NCBI RefSeq assembly: GCF_014197055.1
Contig: NZ_JACIEW010000008.1
Span: 99,809 to 163,808, forward strand
Length of the DNA: 64,000 nucleotides
Origin: Devosia subaequoris
Lineage (GTDB): Bacteria; Pseudomonadota; Alphaproteobacteria; Rhizobiales; Devosiaceae
Direction: 5' to 3'
The notes under the pieces: generated by a model
The model's database searches: none
What the model saw: the letters and a program-made list of their open reading frames with translations, nothing else
Told to the model about the DNA's origin: nothing
In this document: in pieces, positions 36,230-46,238 of the stretch
Layout: every line of letters begins with the position of its first letter
Position numbering within the stretch: position 1 is the first letter of the stretch
Position numbers and translations under genes: made by a program

Positions 36230-36847
36230 TCAGCTTTCCACCACCACTGGCGGGACCTTTGCCGGTTCCGCCGGGGGTGCATATTTGTTGAGCAGCGGAA
36301 GCTGGCTCATCGAGAAAACGACGGTCAGCGGCATGATGCCCCAGACCTTGAACGCCACCCAGAAGTCGGTCGAAAAGCTGCGCCAGACCACTTCATTGAG
36401 CACGGCGAGCACGATGAAGAACAGACCCCAATTGAGGGTCAGCTTCCACCAGCCCTCGGGCTTGAGCTTATAGACATCGCCGAAGACATATTTCAGCAGC
36501 GATTGCCCGAATATCAGCCCGCCCAGCAGCACCGACGCAAACAGCGTGTTGGTTATGGTGGGCTTGATCTTGATGAAGGTGTCGTCCTGCAGCCAGAGGG
36601 TCAGGCCGCCAAAGACCAGAACCACGACGCCGGTGACCAAGGGCATGACGGCGACCTTTTTCAGGATCAGCCAGCTCAGCGCCAGTGAAATGACCATGGC
36701 AGCCATGAACCATGCTGTGGCGACGAAAATGTCGGCGCGGCCATTCATGATGAAGAATATCACCAGAGGCCCCAGCTCGAGCGCCAGCTTGATGATCTGG
36801 GGGCGCGTTTCGTCCCAATTGATTTCGGGTTCGGCTTTTTCGCTCAT
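36230..36847 (-). CDS. yciB: YciB/IspZ inner-membrane septation protein
   Basis: A 205-residue integral membrane protein with about five helices. The [16 protein letters not shown] opening, [10 protein letters not shown] helix and [13 protein letters not shown] segment are conserved in the YciB (septation protein A) family. It is linked to envelope synthesis and cell division in enterobacteria; the mechanism is not established. It follows ftsY on the same strand after a 126-base gap, a frequent rhizobial order. A Lys/Pro-rich tail ends the protein. Confidence 0.94.
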   Translation of the reverse strand: MSEKAEPEINWDETRPQIIKLALELGPLVIFFIMNGRADIFVATAWFMAAMVISLALSWLILKKVAVMPLVTGVVVLVFGGLTLWLQDDTFIKIKPTITNTLFASVLLGGLIFGQSLLKYVFGDVYKLKPEGWWKLTLNWGLFFIVLAVLNEVVWRSFSTDFWVAFKVWGIMPLTVVFSMSQLPLLNKYAPPAEPAKVPPVVVES

Positions 36848-36973
36848 TCGACAATCCGTGTGTTGCCGCCAATGTGAGGGGTGCGGCGCCCTGTTGCAAG
36901 CCAGTAGCGGACAAGAGTGGTCAGATTTTGGCTGCCCGCTTCGGTCTTTTCTCCTGCCGGGCAGATGGCAGGT

Positions 36974-38179
36974 CTATTCCTGCCCAGCGATGGCCCGCGC
37001 GAAGTCCTGCGCCTCAAACGGCTCCAGATCGCCCACCCCTTCGCCCACACCGATGAAATGCACCGGCAGGCCAAATTTCCTGGCGATGGCGACGAGGATG
37101 CCGCCACGGGCGGTGCCGTCGAGCTTGGTCATGACGAGGCCGGTCACGCTGGCGCGCTGGCCAAAAATTTCGACCTGTTTGAGCGCATTCTGGCCCGTGG
37201 TCGCGTCCAGGGTGAGCAGGGTCGCGTGCGGTGCCTCAGGATCGACCTTCTTGATGACGCGGATGATCTTTTCCAGCTCGTTCATCAGCTCGTCGCGGTT
37301 CTGCAGACGTCCCGCGGTGTCGATGATCAGGACGTCGTGCGCTTCGGCCCTGGCCTGGGTGACAGCGTCGAAAGCGAGGCCGGAGGCGTCGGCGCCAGTT
37401 GGCCGGGCAACGACCTGGGCGCCGGTGCGCTCGCCCCAGATCTGCAATTGCTCGATTGCTGCCGCGCGGAAGGTGTCGCCCGCAGCCAGCATGACCGATT
37501 TGCCTTCGGCGGCAAATTTTTGCGCCAGCTTGCCGATCGTGGTGGTCTTGCCCGAGCCATTGACCCCGATCATCAGGATGATGAACGGCTTTTTGCTGCT
37601 GTCGATCAACAAGGGCTGGGCGACAGGGGCAAGGACCTGCTCGACCTCGGTGGCCAGAACAGCGCGCACATCTTCGCCTGAAACATCCTTGTCGAAGCGG
37701 TCGCGGCGCAGGGTCTCGGTGATGGCGATGGCCGTATCGATGCCCAGATCTGCCTGGATCAATACGTCTTCGAGTTCGTCCAGCGTGGCTGCGTCGAGCT
37801 TGCGCTTGGTAAAGACCGAGGTGATCGAGCTGGTCAGGTTATCCGAAGAGCGCTTGAGGCCGGAGGCGAGGCGCGCAAACCAGCCCTTGGGCTGTTCGGG
37901 CTCTCCCACCGCCTGTGGGGCGGCAGCCAGATTGTCCTCGACGTCCTCAATATAATCGGGTGTGGTCTCCGGAGGTCCGGGTGGCAGATCGTGCTCGGGC
38001 GCCGGGGGGGCGTCCGTGGGCTCGGTTGGCGCTGGCGGCTCGGCCTCCGGTTCCGGCACGTCGGGAATGGCGTCCGGGGTCACCGGGGTTTCCGGAACAG
38101 TCTCTTCGGGCGCAGGGGTTGGTTCGGGCTGATTGCCGCCAAACAGGCGCTGGAAGAAGCCGGGTTTCTTTTCGCTCAT
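36974..38179 (-). CDS. ftsY: Signal recognition particle receptor FtsY
   Basis: GTPase that docks ribosome-SRP complexes to the membrane; the partner Ffh is encoded at 42975-44558. The 401-residue protein has a Pro/Glu-rich acidic N-terminal region of about 100 residues, then the NG domain with P-loop GVNGSGKTTT, the DTAGRLQNRDELM motif and TKLDGTARGG. ATG 38179 begins MSEKKPGFFQRLFG, a membrane-associating N-terminus typical of alphaproteobacterial FtsY. It follows mtaB closely and is likely co-transcribed with it. Confidence 0.97.
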   Translation of the reverse strand: MSEKKPGFFQRLFGGNQPEPTPAPEETVPETPVTPDAIPDVPEPEAEPPAPTEPTDAPPAPEHDLPPGPPETTPDYIEDVEDNLAAAPQAVGEPEQPKGWFARLASGLKRSSDNLTSSITSVFTKRKLDAATLDELEDVLIQADLGIDTAIAITETLRRDRFDKDVSGEDVRAVLATEVEQVLAPVAQPLLIDSSKKPFIILMIGVNGSGKTTTIGKLAQKFAAEGKSVMLAAGDTFRAAAIEQLQIWGERTGAQVVARPTGADASGLAFDAVTQARAEAHDVLIIDTAGRLQNRDELMNELEKIIRVIKKVDPEAPHATLLTLDATTGQNALKQVEIFGQRASVTGLVMTKLDGTARGGILVAIARKFGLPVHFIGVGEGVGDLEPFEAQDFARAIAGQE

Positions 38180-38195
38180 GCGATGTCCTTGATAA

Positions 38196-39458
38196 TCACG
38201 CGGCGGCCGGCAAAAGCTCGCCGGCCAGCCCGTCGTTGCTGCGGCCGGAAATCCGAACGCTGAGCAGATCGCCCGCCTCGGTTCCGGCAACGCGCACGGG
38301 AATGAATTGTTCAGTCCGTCCCAGGCCACCGCGTTCCATCAGAACAGATTCTGTCTGCCCGATGCGGCTGTCGCAAAGGGCGCGAAACTGTTTTTCGCCC
38401 GCAACACGCAACTGGGTCGCCCGCTGCCGGGCTACGGCCTTGCTCACCTGCGGCATGCGGGCCGCGGGGGTGCCAGGACGGGGCGAATAGGGGAAGGCAT
38501 GGATATAGGTCAGGTTCGCATCGGCGATGATCCGCAGCGAATTTTCGAACATGGCGTCGGTTTCGGTCGGGAAGCCGGCAATAATGTCGGCGCCAAACAC
38601 CATGTCGGGACGGAGCGAGCGGAGCTTTTCGACAACCGCCAGCGCATCGTCACGCAGATGCCGGCGCTTCATGCGCTTCAAAATCATGTCGTCGCCCGAT
38701 TGCAGCGAGAGATGCAGATGCGGCATCAGGCGCTGGTCGGTGACCGCTTCGTAAAGCGCGGGGTCCGCTTCAATACTGTCGATCGAGGAAATGCGCAGGC
38801 GTGGCAGATCGGGGACATGTTTCAGGATCGACTGGATCAGCAGCCCAAGCGTGGGAGCGCCGGGCAGGTCCGGACCATAGGAGGTGATGTCGACGCCGGT
38901 CAGAACCACTTCGCCACAGCCATTGGCCACCAGCGTCTTGATCTGCTCGACGACCACGCCCATGGGCACGGAGCGCGACGGGCCGCGGCCGAAGGGGATG
39001 ATGCAGAAGGTACAGCGGTGATCGCAGCCATTCTGCACCTGCACAAAGGCGCGGGTGTGTCCATCCAGGCCCTCGATAAGGTGCCCGGCGGTTTCGCGCA
39101 CGCTCATGATGTCGTTGACCTGCACCTTGTCATTGAGCGGCGTGCCAAAAACCACGGGCTTGTAGCTGTCCGCTTTGAGCTTGTCGGCATTGCCGATGAC
39201 CAGGTCCACCTCGTCCATCTCGCCAAAAGACCGGGCCTCGGTCTGGGCGGCGCAGCCGGTGACGATGATGCGCGCTTCCGGGTTATCGCGACGGGCCCTG
39301 CGCACGGCTTGCCTCGCCTGCCGGACCGCCTCGGCAGTCACGGCGCAGCTATTGATGATGATCGCATTGTCCAGGCCTGCCTTTTCGGCCTCCGACTTCA
39401 TCACCGCGCCTTCATAGGCGTTGAGGCGACAACCGAATGTCAGCGTTTCAATGGCCAT
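38196..39458 (-). CDS. mtaB: tRNA t6A37 C2-methylthiotransferase
   Basis: Radical-SAM enzyme that converts t6A37 of tRNA to ms2t6A. The 420-residue protein has three N-terminal MTTase cysteines (in FGCRLN, NSCAV and TGCAAQ), the radical-SAM CxxxCxxC motif as CDHRCTFC, and a C-terminal TRAM region. The opening IETLTFGCRLN distinguishes MtaB from MiaB. ATG 39458 overlaps the dapF stop by one base (TGATG), so translation is coupled. TsaD, which makes its substrate, is encoded 5 kb away. Confidence 0.96.
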   Translation of the reverse strand: MAIETLTFGCRLNAYEGAVMKSEAEKAGLDNAIIINSCAVTAEAVRQARQAVRRARRDNPEARIIVTGCAAQTEARSFGEMDEVDLVIGNADKLKADSYKPVVFGTPLNDKVQVNDIMSVRETAGHLIEGLDGHTRAFVQVQNGCDHRCTFCIIPFGRGPSRSVPMGVVVEQIKTLVANGCGEVVLTGVDITSYGPDLPGAPTLGLLIQSILKHVPDLPRLRISSIDSIEADPALYEAVTDQRLMPHLHLSLQSGDDMILKRMKRRHLRDDALAVVEKLRSLRPDMVFGADIIAGFPTETDAMFENSLRIIADANLTYIHAFPYSPRPGTPAARMPQVSKAVARQRATQLRVAGEKQFRALCDSRIGQTESVLMERGGLGRTEQFIPVRVAGTEAGDLLSVRISGRSNDGLAGELLPAAA

Positions 39459-40330
39459 CAGGCCGCCTCGCTGCGGGTCCAGGCACCTGTCGTCGGGTTC
39501 AGGTTGCCGCGCCATTCGAACTCGGCCGGGCCGGTCAGGGTCACGTGGTCATTGTCGAGCCATTCCACGATCAGATCGCCACCGGGCACGGTGACCGTGG
39601 CTTTGCGGGCGGTGCGCCGGGTGCGGGCGCCATTCACCAGCGCGGCGCAGGCGGCCGTGCCGCAGGCCTGGGTCAAGCCGGCGCCGCGCTCCCAGGTCCG
39701 GAGCACGATGTGGTCGGGCCGGACCACCTCAGCGATGGAAATATTGGCCCGCTCGGGAAAGAGCGGGTGGTTTTCGAGCAGCGGCCCGAAGCGGTCGAGC
39801 GCAAAGCTCCACACATCGTCCTTGACCCAGAAGGTCGCGTGGGGATTGCCCATGGATGCGACGGACGGAGAATGCAGCACCGGCGCGTCGATGGGGCCGA
39901 CCTGCAATTCGACATAGCGGGTGTCGGCAAATTCCTCACTGAGGGGAATTTCGTACCAGGCAAATTTCGGCGAGCCCATGTCGACAGTGATCTGGCCGTC
40001 TTCGGTTTCCTCGCCAAACAGGATTCCAGCGAGGGTTTCAAAGGTGAAGCGCTGGCGCCCCAGTTCGGCCGTCAGGGCCTGGACCACGCAACGCATGCCA
40101 TTGCCGCAGGCCTGGGCGCGCGAGCCGTCGGAATTGATGATTTCAACATAGTTGATGGTGCCCGGCGTCCTGGGATCATGAATGGCCATGATCTGGTCGA
40201 ACCGGGTTTCGGCGCGTGCATTGATGGCAATGGCGGCCTCGGGCGTGACGCGCGCATTGGTTCCGCGCAGGTCGGCCACGATGATCTGGTTGCCCAGCCC
40301 GTTCATCTTCAAAAAGGGGACGTCGCTCAA
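39458..40330 (-). CDS. dapF: Diaminopimelate epimerase
   Basis: Interconverts LL- and meso-diaminopimelate for lysine and peptidoglycan. Both catalytic cysteines are present in ACGNGMRCV and ACGTAACA. The 290-residue length is normal and the opening [13 protein letters not shown] fits. First gene of dapF-mtaB-ftsY, a gene order seen widely in Rhizobiales. lysA at 10254-11513 uses its product. Confidence 0.97.
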   Translation of the reverse strand: MSDVPFLKMNGLGNQIIVADLRGTNARVTPEAAIAINARAETRFDQIMAIHDPRTPGTINYVEIINSDGSRAQACGNGMRCVVQALTAELGRQRFTFETLAGILFGEETEDGQITVDMGSPKFAWYEIPLSEEFADTRYVELQVGPIDAPVLHSPSVASMGNPHATFWVKDDVWSFALDRFGPLLENHPLFPERANISIAEVVRPDHIVLRTWERGAGLTQACGTAACAALVNGARTRRTARKATVTVPGGDLIVEWLDNDHVTLTGPAEFEWRGNLNPTTGAWTRSEAA

Positions 40331-40598
40331 CTCGCAATTCCGTGCTGTTGCCGCCTATGGAGCAGCGTTGTCGTCCTATATGGCGGAATTGGCCTTCAAA
40401 TGCCAGTCCGGCGGCTTGCCTGGGCCGGCTTCGGTCGGTCGCTTATGAGTGTGAGTCGTTTCAATTTTCTTTTCATCTTAACCACTTGGGTTAGGCAGGC
40501 CCTTAACCAGAGCCGCAATTTTGGGGTGCTTCGGGACGGCGATGAGATAGTGTGACAGGCGAAGAATTTTGTCCGTGCAGCCCTTGGGAGTTCTGCCG

Positions 40599-41558
40599 AT
40601 GAACATGCCACTCATCTCGGACCAGATCATTACCGACTGGCAGTCGCACTATCCTCAGATCTGGGGCAAGCAGGCGCTGCGTTTACAGCACCGCCTCGCC
40701 GACTCGCCGCTGTTCACCGATGAGGCGCTGGCCGCGTTGATCGAGAACAGCCCGCGCGAAGCCTATCACGTCAATTATTCGCAGAAGACGCCGGGCAATC
40801 CGCCCAAGCGGCGCGAGGGTGAGATCAAGGGGCTTTCGGGCGCCGAGGTGATCGAGACGGTCAAGACCGGCAATATCTGGGTTAATCTGACCGCCCCCGC
40901 CAAGACCAACCCGGCCTATGGCGCATTGCTGGACAGCCTCTACAGCGAGTTCGAGGAGCGCGTGCCCGGCTTTGCGAGCTACAAGCGAAACCTGACCATT
41001 CTGATCTCGTCGCCCAATGTCTCGGTCAAGTACCATTCCGACGTGCCGGGCCAGAGCTTGTGGCAAGTGCGTGGTACCAAGAAGGTCTATGTCTATCCCG
41101 CCCAGGCGCCCTTCATTTCCCAGCCGGCGCTGGAAAAGCTGATCCTGGGACAATTGCGCGAAACCGACATGCCGTTCGAACCCTGGTTCGATGATTTTGC
41201 CCAGATCTATGATCTGGAAGCAGGGCAAATGCTGCATTGGCCGCTTAATGGGCCACATCGCGTGGTCAATCACGGCATGCTCAATGTCAGTTTCACCACC
41301 GAGCACTGGACCGACGATCTGCGCAAGCATTACGCGGTCAACTATGCCAATGGCGTGCTGCGCAACAAGTTGGGGATGCAGAAGCTCGGCCAGCACGTGA
41401 CGGGCCTGAGCTATCTCACCAAGCTGGCTATTGCTGGGGCGGTGAAGTTTTCCCCGCTCAATCCGCAGAAAAAGAAGGTCTATACTGTCGACTTTCAGGT
41501 CGACCCGATGGCGCCTGAAGGCGTGCGCGATATCGCTGCGCATACATTCGCCAAATGA
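40599..41558 (+). CDS. Cupin-like / JmjC-related protein, possible Fe(II) oxygenase
   Basis: A 319-residue protein of uncertain function. KYHSDVPGQSLWQVRG supplies an H146-x-D148 pair, and NGPHRVVNHG supplies H220, the three-ligand pattern of 2-oxoglutarate/Fe(II) oxygenases of the cupin_8/JmjC group. This is a by-eye call and could mislead. ATG 40599 has GGGAG 8 bases upstream. Its stop overlaps the start of the next gene (ATGA), so the two are made together. No substrate is evident. The upstream 270 bases hold no other gene. Confidence 0.68.
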   Translation: MNMPLISDQIITDWQSHYPQIWGKQALRLQHRLADSPLFTDEALAALIENSPREAYHVNYSQKTPGNPPKRREGEIKGLSGAEVIETVKTGNIWVNLTAPAKTNPAYGALLDSLYSEFEERVPGFASYKRNLTILISSPNVSVKYHSDVPGQSLWQVRGTKKVYVYPAQAPFISQPALEKLILGQLRETDMPFEPWFDDFAQIYDLEAGQMLHWPLNGPHRVVNHGMLNVSFTTEHWTDDLRKHYAVNYANGVLRNKLGMQKLGQHVTGLSYLTKLAIAGAVKFSPLNPQKKKVYTVDFQVDPMAPEGVRDIAAHTFAK

Positions 41559-42757
41559 GTGCAGCGCACGCGCTTGCCGGACAGGACGACCGTCGCGCCC
41601 GGGGCGCGCAGGCGATCAGCTACGGGCTTGCCGCGTCCACCATCCGGGACCGCGCCGGGATCGAAGCCATTGCCGATCGTTGGCTTGGCCTGGAAGCGCC
41701 TGGCACGGGTTTCAACCTGTTCCAAAGCCTGGGCTGGGCACGCGCCATCTTCGATTTCGAACGCGAGAGGGGCAATGCCGCCTTTGATCCGGTGATTGCC
41801 ACGGTATCGGATGGTCGCCGGCTGGTCGGGGTTCTGCCGCTTGAGCGCATTCGTACCGGCGCCCGTTCTCTGCTCGTGCCGCTCGGGCATGGCTTTGCCC
41901 AGACCAGCGATGCGCTGGTCGATGCCGATAGGGACGCGGGCCCGGTGGTTGCCCACCTGTTGCGGGCGGCTGCCTCTGCCGTCCCCAGCGACGGGATCAG
42001 CCTGCTCAAGGTGCGTGATGGGTCTGCTTTGGCCCAGGGCCTGCCGCAGATCAGCATCCGGACTGGTGCCGAACAGGGTGCGCCCTATGTAGCCCTTGAT
42101 GGCTTTGCTGACTTCGCCCGCTATTTTGCGACAGTTCGGACCAAGACACGCAAGAACATGCGCAATGCGCGGAACCGGCTGGAGCGAGAGGGACCGGTCG
42201 AACACAAGATCATAGAGGATGCTGCCGAGCGTCAGGCGCTGATCGAGCGTACGCTGGAGGGCCGCGCCGAGCGGCTCAAGGAACAGGGGCTCACCTCACG
42301 TGCCTTCCGCGACAGCGGGTTTCGCGATTTCTGCACGAGCCTGGTGGAACGCACAGACATCGAGTTGCGCGCATTTTCATTGCAACACCAGGGGCGGCCC
42401 CTGGCCGAACAATGGGGTTTCGTGCATGGCGGGCGCTACTACGCCTATGTGGCCAATCGCGATTTTTCGCATTCCGACGAGAGCCCGGGCAAGCTGCAAC
42501 TGAGCGACATCATCCGCACCTGTGCCGATCAGGGCCTGAAGGGCTGCGATCTGGGTGTGCCGGCGATGCCGTATAAGCTCACCTTTGCCACCGAAACCAT
42601 CGTGGTGCGCGACTATGCCTTGCCGCTCACTCGGCGCGGCTGGGCGATGTTCCGGGTCTGGGACGTCTTGTTGCGACCGTCATTGAAGCGGCTTGTACTG
42701 GCCCTGCCGGCAGGTCTGCGATCAGCACTCATGCGTCTGGCCGGGCACGGGCACTAG
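41555..42757 (+). CDS. FemAB-like/CelD-BcsL-type GNAT acetyltransferase
   Basis: A 400-residue protein with a double-GNAT fold of the CelD/BcsL type. RTKTRKNMRNARNRLEREG near residue 195 is a hallmark of this group, as is the late YYAYVANRDFSHSDESPGKLQLSDII segment. Such proteins transfer amino acids or acyl groups to cell-surface sugars or peptides. The N-terminal 20 residues are probably disordered. ATG overlaps the cupin-like stop. No polysaccharide genes are nearby, so the acceptor is unknown; joint action with the preceding protein is inferred from coupling. Confidence 0.8.
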   Translation: MSAAHALAGQDDRRARGAQAISYGLAASTIRDRAGIEAIADRWLGLEAPGTGFNLFQSLGWARAIFDFERERGNAAFDPVIATVSDGRRLVGVLPLERIRTGARSLLVPLGHGFAQTSDALVDADRDAGPVVAHLLRAAASAVPSDGISLLKVRDGSALAQGLPQISIRTGAEQGAPYVALDGFADFARYFATVRTKTRKNMRNARNRLEREGPVEHKIIEDAAERQALIERTLEGRAERLKEQGLTSRAFRDSGFRDFCTSLVERTDIELRAFSLQHQGRPLAEQWGFVHGGRYYAYVANRDFSHSDESPGKLQLSDIIRTCADQGLKGCDLGVPAMPYKLTFATETIVVRDYALPLTRRGWAMFRVWDVLLRPSLKRLVLALPAGLRSALMRLAGHGH

Positions 42758-42878
42758 TATCAGCGCTCTTTCTTGACTCTGCCCCGGCTTTGAACTAAAG
42801 CCAGCCCGTTCATCAGGCTTCTTGCTCCTGACCAGCCGACCGGGACCCTTTAAGGTATAAACCGATCCCGGAGGCCAA

Positions 42879-42907
42879 CACCCGCCAGCGCGTTGCGCCC
42901 GCGGGTG
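42879..42907. other. GC-rich hairpin in ffh leader
   Basis: CACCCGC (42879-42885) pairs with GCGGGTG (42901-42907), followed by GGTTTTG. The short T-run is weak support for termination of the acetyltransferase transcript. The gap 42758-42974 otherwise holds no gene I can support, and no SRP RNA was recognised. Confidence 0.4.
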
Positions 42908-42974
42908 GGTTTTGCATTTGGCCATTTGGACCCTATCTCTTGCGGGATTGGCCCGCGAGCGAAAAGGACGAGAC

Positions 42975-44558
42975 ATGTTTGATAGCTTAAGCGACCGGCT
43001 TGGCAAGATTTTCGAGGGACTGCGTGGACGCGGCGCGCTGAACGCTGCCGATGTCGACGCCGCCATGCGCGAAATCCGCCGGGCGCTGATCGAGGCCGAC
43101 GTTTCGCTTGAAGTGGTGCGCGCCTTTGTCGAGCAGGTCCGCGAACGCGCTGTGGGCGCCGAAGTCACCCGCTCGGTGACACCGGGCCAACAGGTGGTCA
43201 AGATCGTCAATGACGAGCTGGTGCAGGTCCTGGGGTCCGATGCCGTTACCATCGACCTCAATGCCCCCGCGCCGGTCACTCTTTTGATGGTGGGCCTGCA
43301 GGGCTCGGGCAAGACCACCACTACGGCCAAGATCGCCAAGCGGCTCAAGGACCGGCAGAAAAAGAAGGTCTTGCTCGCCTCGCTCGATACGCGCCGTCCG
43401 GCGGCCATGGAGCAGCTGCGCGTGTTGGGCGAACAGGTCGGCGTCGACACGCTGCCGATCGTTGCCAGTGAAACACCCGTCGAGATTGCCCGCCGCGCCG
43501 AGCGCGAGGGGCGGCTGGGCGGCTATGATGTGCTCATTCTCGATACGGCGGGCCGTACGCATATCGATGAAGAGCTGATGGAAGAAACCGTTTCCATCAA
43601 GGACATCGCCAATCCGCATGAAATCCTGCTTGTCGTCGATGCGCTGACCGGCCAGGACGCGATCAATGTGGCGCGTAGTTTCGACGGACGTCTGGATGTC
43701 ACCGGCATCGTTATGACTCGCGTCGATGGCGACGGTCGTGGCGGCGCGGCGCTCTCGATGCGCGCGGCCACCGGCAAGCCGATCAAGCTGATCGGTGTCG
43801 GCGAAAAGATGGATGCGCTGGAAGATTTCCACCCCAGCCGTATCGCCGACCGCATCCTGGGCATGGGCGACATCGTTTCGCTGGTCGAAAAGGCCGCCGA
43901 GCATGTGTCGGCCGAAGACGCCCAGAAAATGGCGGAGAAGCTCAAGAAGGGTGCCTTCGACTTCGAGGATCTGCGCAGCCAGTTGCAGCAGATGAAGAAG
44001 ATGGGCGGCATGGGCGGGCTGATGGGCATGCTGCCCGGGGCTGGCCAGCTCAAGAAAGCCATGGCGGGCGCCAATGTTGACGAAAAGGTTTTTGACCGCC
44101 AGATCGCCATCATCAATTCCATGACCAAGAAGGAGCGGGCCAATCCGGACCTGCTCAATGCCTCCCGCCGCAAGCGCATTGCCGCCGGCGCGGGCGTCGA
44201 GGTCTCGGAAATCAACAAGCTGGCCAAGCAACACCGCCAGATGGCGGACATGATGAAGAAGGTTTCCAAGGGCGGCATGGGCTCGCTGGCCGGCATGTTC
44301 GGCGGCAAGATGGGTGGGATGATGGGCGGCATGCCCGATCTTTCCAAGATGGATCCCAAGCAGCTTGAAGCCATGGCGCGTCAGGCTGGCGTCGACCCTG
44401 AACAATTGAAGGGTCTGCCGTCAGCTGGTGTGCCAGCACAGAAATCGCTGCCCAGCGACGTCAATGCGCTTCTCAAATCCTCCGGCGGACCGGCTCTGCC
44501 GGGTCTCGGCGGAGCCCCCCGTTTCCCTGGCCTGCCGGGCCTGGGCAAGAAGAAATAA
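42975..44558 (+). CDS. ffh: Signal recognition particle protein Ffh
   Basis: GTPase and RNA-binding core of SRP; partner FtsY is at 36974-38179. The 527-residue protein has an N domain, the P-loop GLQGSGKTTT, the DTAGRTHID motif and a TRVDGDGRGGAALS segment. The C-terminal M domain is rich in Met and Gly (MKKMGGMGGLMGMLPG), and a 70-residue Pro/Gly tail follows. ATG 42975 gives MFDSLSDRLGKIFEGLRGRG, the family start. It precedes rpsP by 39 bases. Confidence 0.97.
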   Translation: MFDSLSDRLGKIFEGLRGRGALNAADVDAAMREIRRALIEADVSLEVVRAFVEQVRERAVGAEVTRSVTPGQQVVKIVNDELVQVLGSDAVTIDLNAPAPVTLLMVGLQGSGKTTTTAKIAKRLKDRQKKKVLLASLDTRRPAAMEQLRVLGEQVGVDTLPIVASETPVEIARRAEREGRLGGYDVLILDTAGRTHIDEELMEETVSIKDIANPHEILLVVDALTGQDAINVARSFDGRLDVTGIVMTRVDGDGRGGAALSMRAATGKPIKLIGVGEKMDALEDFHPSRIADRILGMGDIVSLVEKAAEHVSAEDAQKMAEKLKKGAFDFEDLRSQLQQMKKMGGMGGLMGMLPGAGQLKKAMAGANVDEKVFDRQIAIINSMTKKERANPDLLNASRRKRIAAGAGVEVSEINKLAKQHRQMADMMKKVSKGGMGSLAGMFGGKMGGMMGGMPDLSKMDPKQLEAMARQAGVDPEQLKGLPSAGVPAQKSLPSDVNALLKSSGGPALPGLGGAPRFPGLPGLGKKK

Positions 44559-44597
44559 TCCGTTTCAACAAACTAACGAACTGACAGGACTGACAAA

Positions 44598-44975
44598 ATG
44601 GCACTCAAGCTTCGTCTCGCCCGTGGCGGCACCAAGAAGCGTCCCTTCTACCACATCGTGGTTGCCGATGTGCGCTCGCCGCGCGATGGCCGCTTCATTG
44701 AAAAGCTGGGCACCTACAACCCGCTGCTGGCCAAGGATGCCGAAAACCGCGTTGTGCTGAACGCCGAGCGCGTGCAGCACTGGCTCTCGCATGGTGCACT
44801 GCCGACCGACCGCGTGCTGCGTTTCCTCGACGCTGCCGGTATTTCCAAGCGTCCGGCCCGCAACAACCCGAACAAGGGTGTGCCCGGCGACAAGGCCAAG
44901 GAACGCGCCGAAGAACGCGCTGCCCGCGAAGCCGCTGCCAACGCACCGGCAGAAGAAGCTGCTTCGGCCGAATAA
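44598..44975 (+). CDS. rpsP: 30S ribosomal protein S16
   Basis: Component of the small ribosomal subunit. The opening [23 protein letters not shown] is diagnostic. At 125 residues it has an Ala/Glu-rich tail beyond the conserved 80-residue core, normal in Rhizobiales. In many relatives rimM, trmD and rplS follow; here a strong terminator follows at once and leuB lies opposite. Probably co-transcribed with ffh. Confidence 0.98.
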   Translation: MALKLRLARGGTKKRPFYHIVVADVRSPRDGRFIEKLGTYNPLLAKDAENRVVLNAERVQHWLSHGALPTDRVLRFLDAAGISKRPARNNPNKGVPGDKAKERAEERAAREAAANAPAEEAASAE

Positions 44976-45000
44976 GCTTCTGGCGATTGCCTAGATAATA

Positions 45001-45028
45001 AAGCCCCGGTGGTGACACCGGGGCTTTT
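45001..45028. terminator. Strong bidirectional terminator after rpsP
   Basis: An 11-base perfect stem (AAGCCCCGGTG with CACCGGGGCTT) around loop GTGA is followed by TT and C on the plus strand, and A residues flank the other side. It ends ffh-rpsP and may also serve the convergent leuB gene, whose stop is at 45052. Confidence 0.9.
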
Positions 45029-45051
45029 CTGTTTGTGATGGGTGTTTTGTC

Positions 45052-46152
45052 TCAGGCTTTGAGCTTCGCCAGGATCGCTGCGCCCATTTCCTCGGTGCCA
45101 ACGGTCCTGCAATTGTCCTGTGCGATATCGCCGGTGCGCAGACCATCGCTGAGGACGGCGGAGATGGCGTTTTCGACTTGGGTGGCAAGTTCGACCATGT
45201 TGAACGAATAGCGCAACGCCATGGCGAAGCTGGCGATCATGGCGATGGGGTTGGCAATGCCCTGGCCAGCAATGTCGGGGGCCGAGCCGTGCACGGGCTC
45301 GTAAAACGCCTTGCGCTTGCCGGTGGCCGGATCGGGGGCGCCGAGCGAGGCGGAGGGCAGCATGCCCAGCGAGCCGGTCAGCATGGCCGCAACGTCGGAG
45401 AGAATGTCGCCAAACAGGTTATCGGTGACCATGACGTCGAACTGCTTGGGGGTGCGGACGAGCTGCATCGCGGCGTTGTCGGCCAGAATGTGGTGCAGCT
45501 CGACATCGGAATAGTCCTTGGCGACATTGCGGACCACTTCGTCCCAGAGAACGCCGGATTTCATCACGTTCTTTTTGTCCGCCGAGTGGACCTTGCCGCC
45601 GCGGGTCCGGGCCAGGTCGAAGGCGACGCGGGCGATGCGGTCGATTTCATAGGTCTCATAGACCTGGGTATCGATGGCGCGCTTCTGGCCGTCGCCCAGA
45701 TCGGTGATGGTCTTGGGTTCGCCGAAATAGACGCCGCCGGTCAGTTCGCGCACGATGAGAATATCGAGGCCTTCCACCAGTTCCTTCTTGAGCGAGGAGG
45801 CCGAGGCCAGGGCCGGATAGCAGATTGCGGGGCGCAGATTGGCGAACACGGCCAATTCCTTGCGCAGGCGCAACAGGGCGGCTTCGGGGCGGTGCTCATA
45901 GGGAACGTCATCCCATTTAGGACCGCCCACCGCGCCGAAGATCACCGCGTCGGCGGCGTTGGCTTTGGCGACGTCTTCGTCAGTAATGGCCACGCCATGG
46001 GCGTCATAGGCAGCGCCACCAGCCAGGCCGGTATCGGTCGAGAAATCGGTCAGACCCTCGGCATTGGTCCAGGCGATGAGTTTTTCCACCTCGACCATGA
46101 TCTCGGTGCCGATGCCGTCGCCGGGCAGAAGGAAAAGGGAATGGGTGGCCAT
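45052..46152 (-). CDS. leuB: 3-Isopropylmalate dehydrogenase
   Basis: Oxidative decarboxylation of 3-isopropylmalate in leucine synthesis. The 366-residue protein has the [11 protein letters not shown] opening, the ADNAAMQLV segment, and the metal/cofactor signature [22 protein letters not shown] 46152 was chosen; the frame is open a little further upstream. It lies about 1.2 kb downstream of leuD, separated by a CPBP protease and a RidA gene, all on the minus strand. Terminated at 45001-45028. Confidence 0.97.
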   Translation of the reverse strand: MATHSLFLLPGDGIGTEIMVEVEKLIAWTNAEGLTDFSTDTGLAGGAAYDAHGVAITDEDVAKANAADAVIFGAVGGPKWDDVPYEHRPEAALLRLRKELAVFANLRPAICYPALASASSLKKELVEGLDILIVRELTGGVYFGEPKTITDLGDGQKRAIDTQVYETYEIDRIARVAFDLARTRGGKVHSADKKNVMKSGVLWDEVVRNVAKDYSDVELHHILADNAAMQLVRTPKQFDVMVTDNLFGDILSDVAAMLTGSLGMLPSASLGAPDPATGKRKAFYEPVHGSAPDIAGQGIANPIAMIASFAMALRYSFNMVELATQVENAISAVLSDGLRTGDIAQDNCRTVGTEEMGAAILAKLKA

Positions 46153-46238
46153 GTTGGATAAGCTCCTCGCCGTACTGGTGGGTACACCTGAATTTGGTGC
46201 CGACATACAAGGTTTTCAGGCGATTGCGCAAGGCGACT

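Noticed and set aside
42758..42974. SRP RNA gene near ffh
   Set aside because: Neither the conserved tetraloop helix nor matching arms were seen; only a short hairpin is supported.
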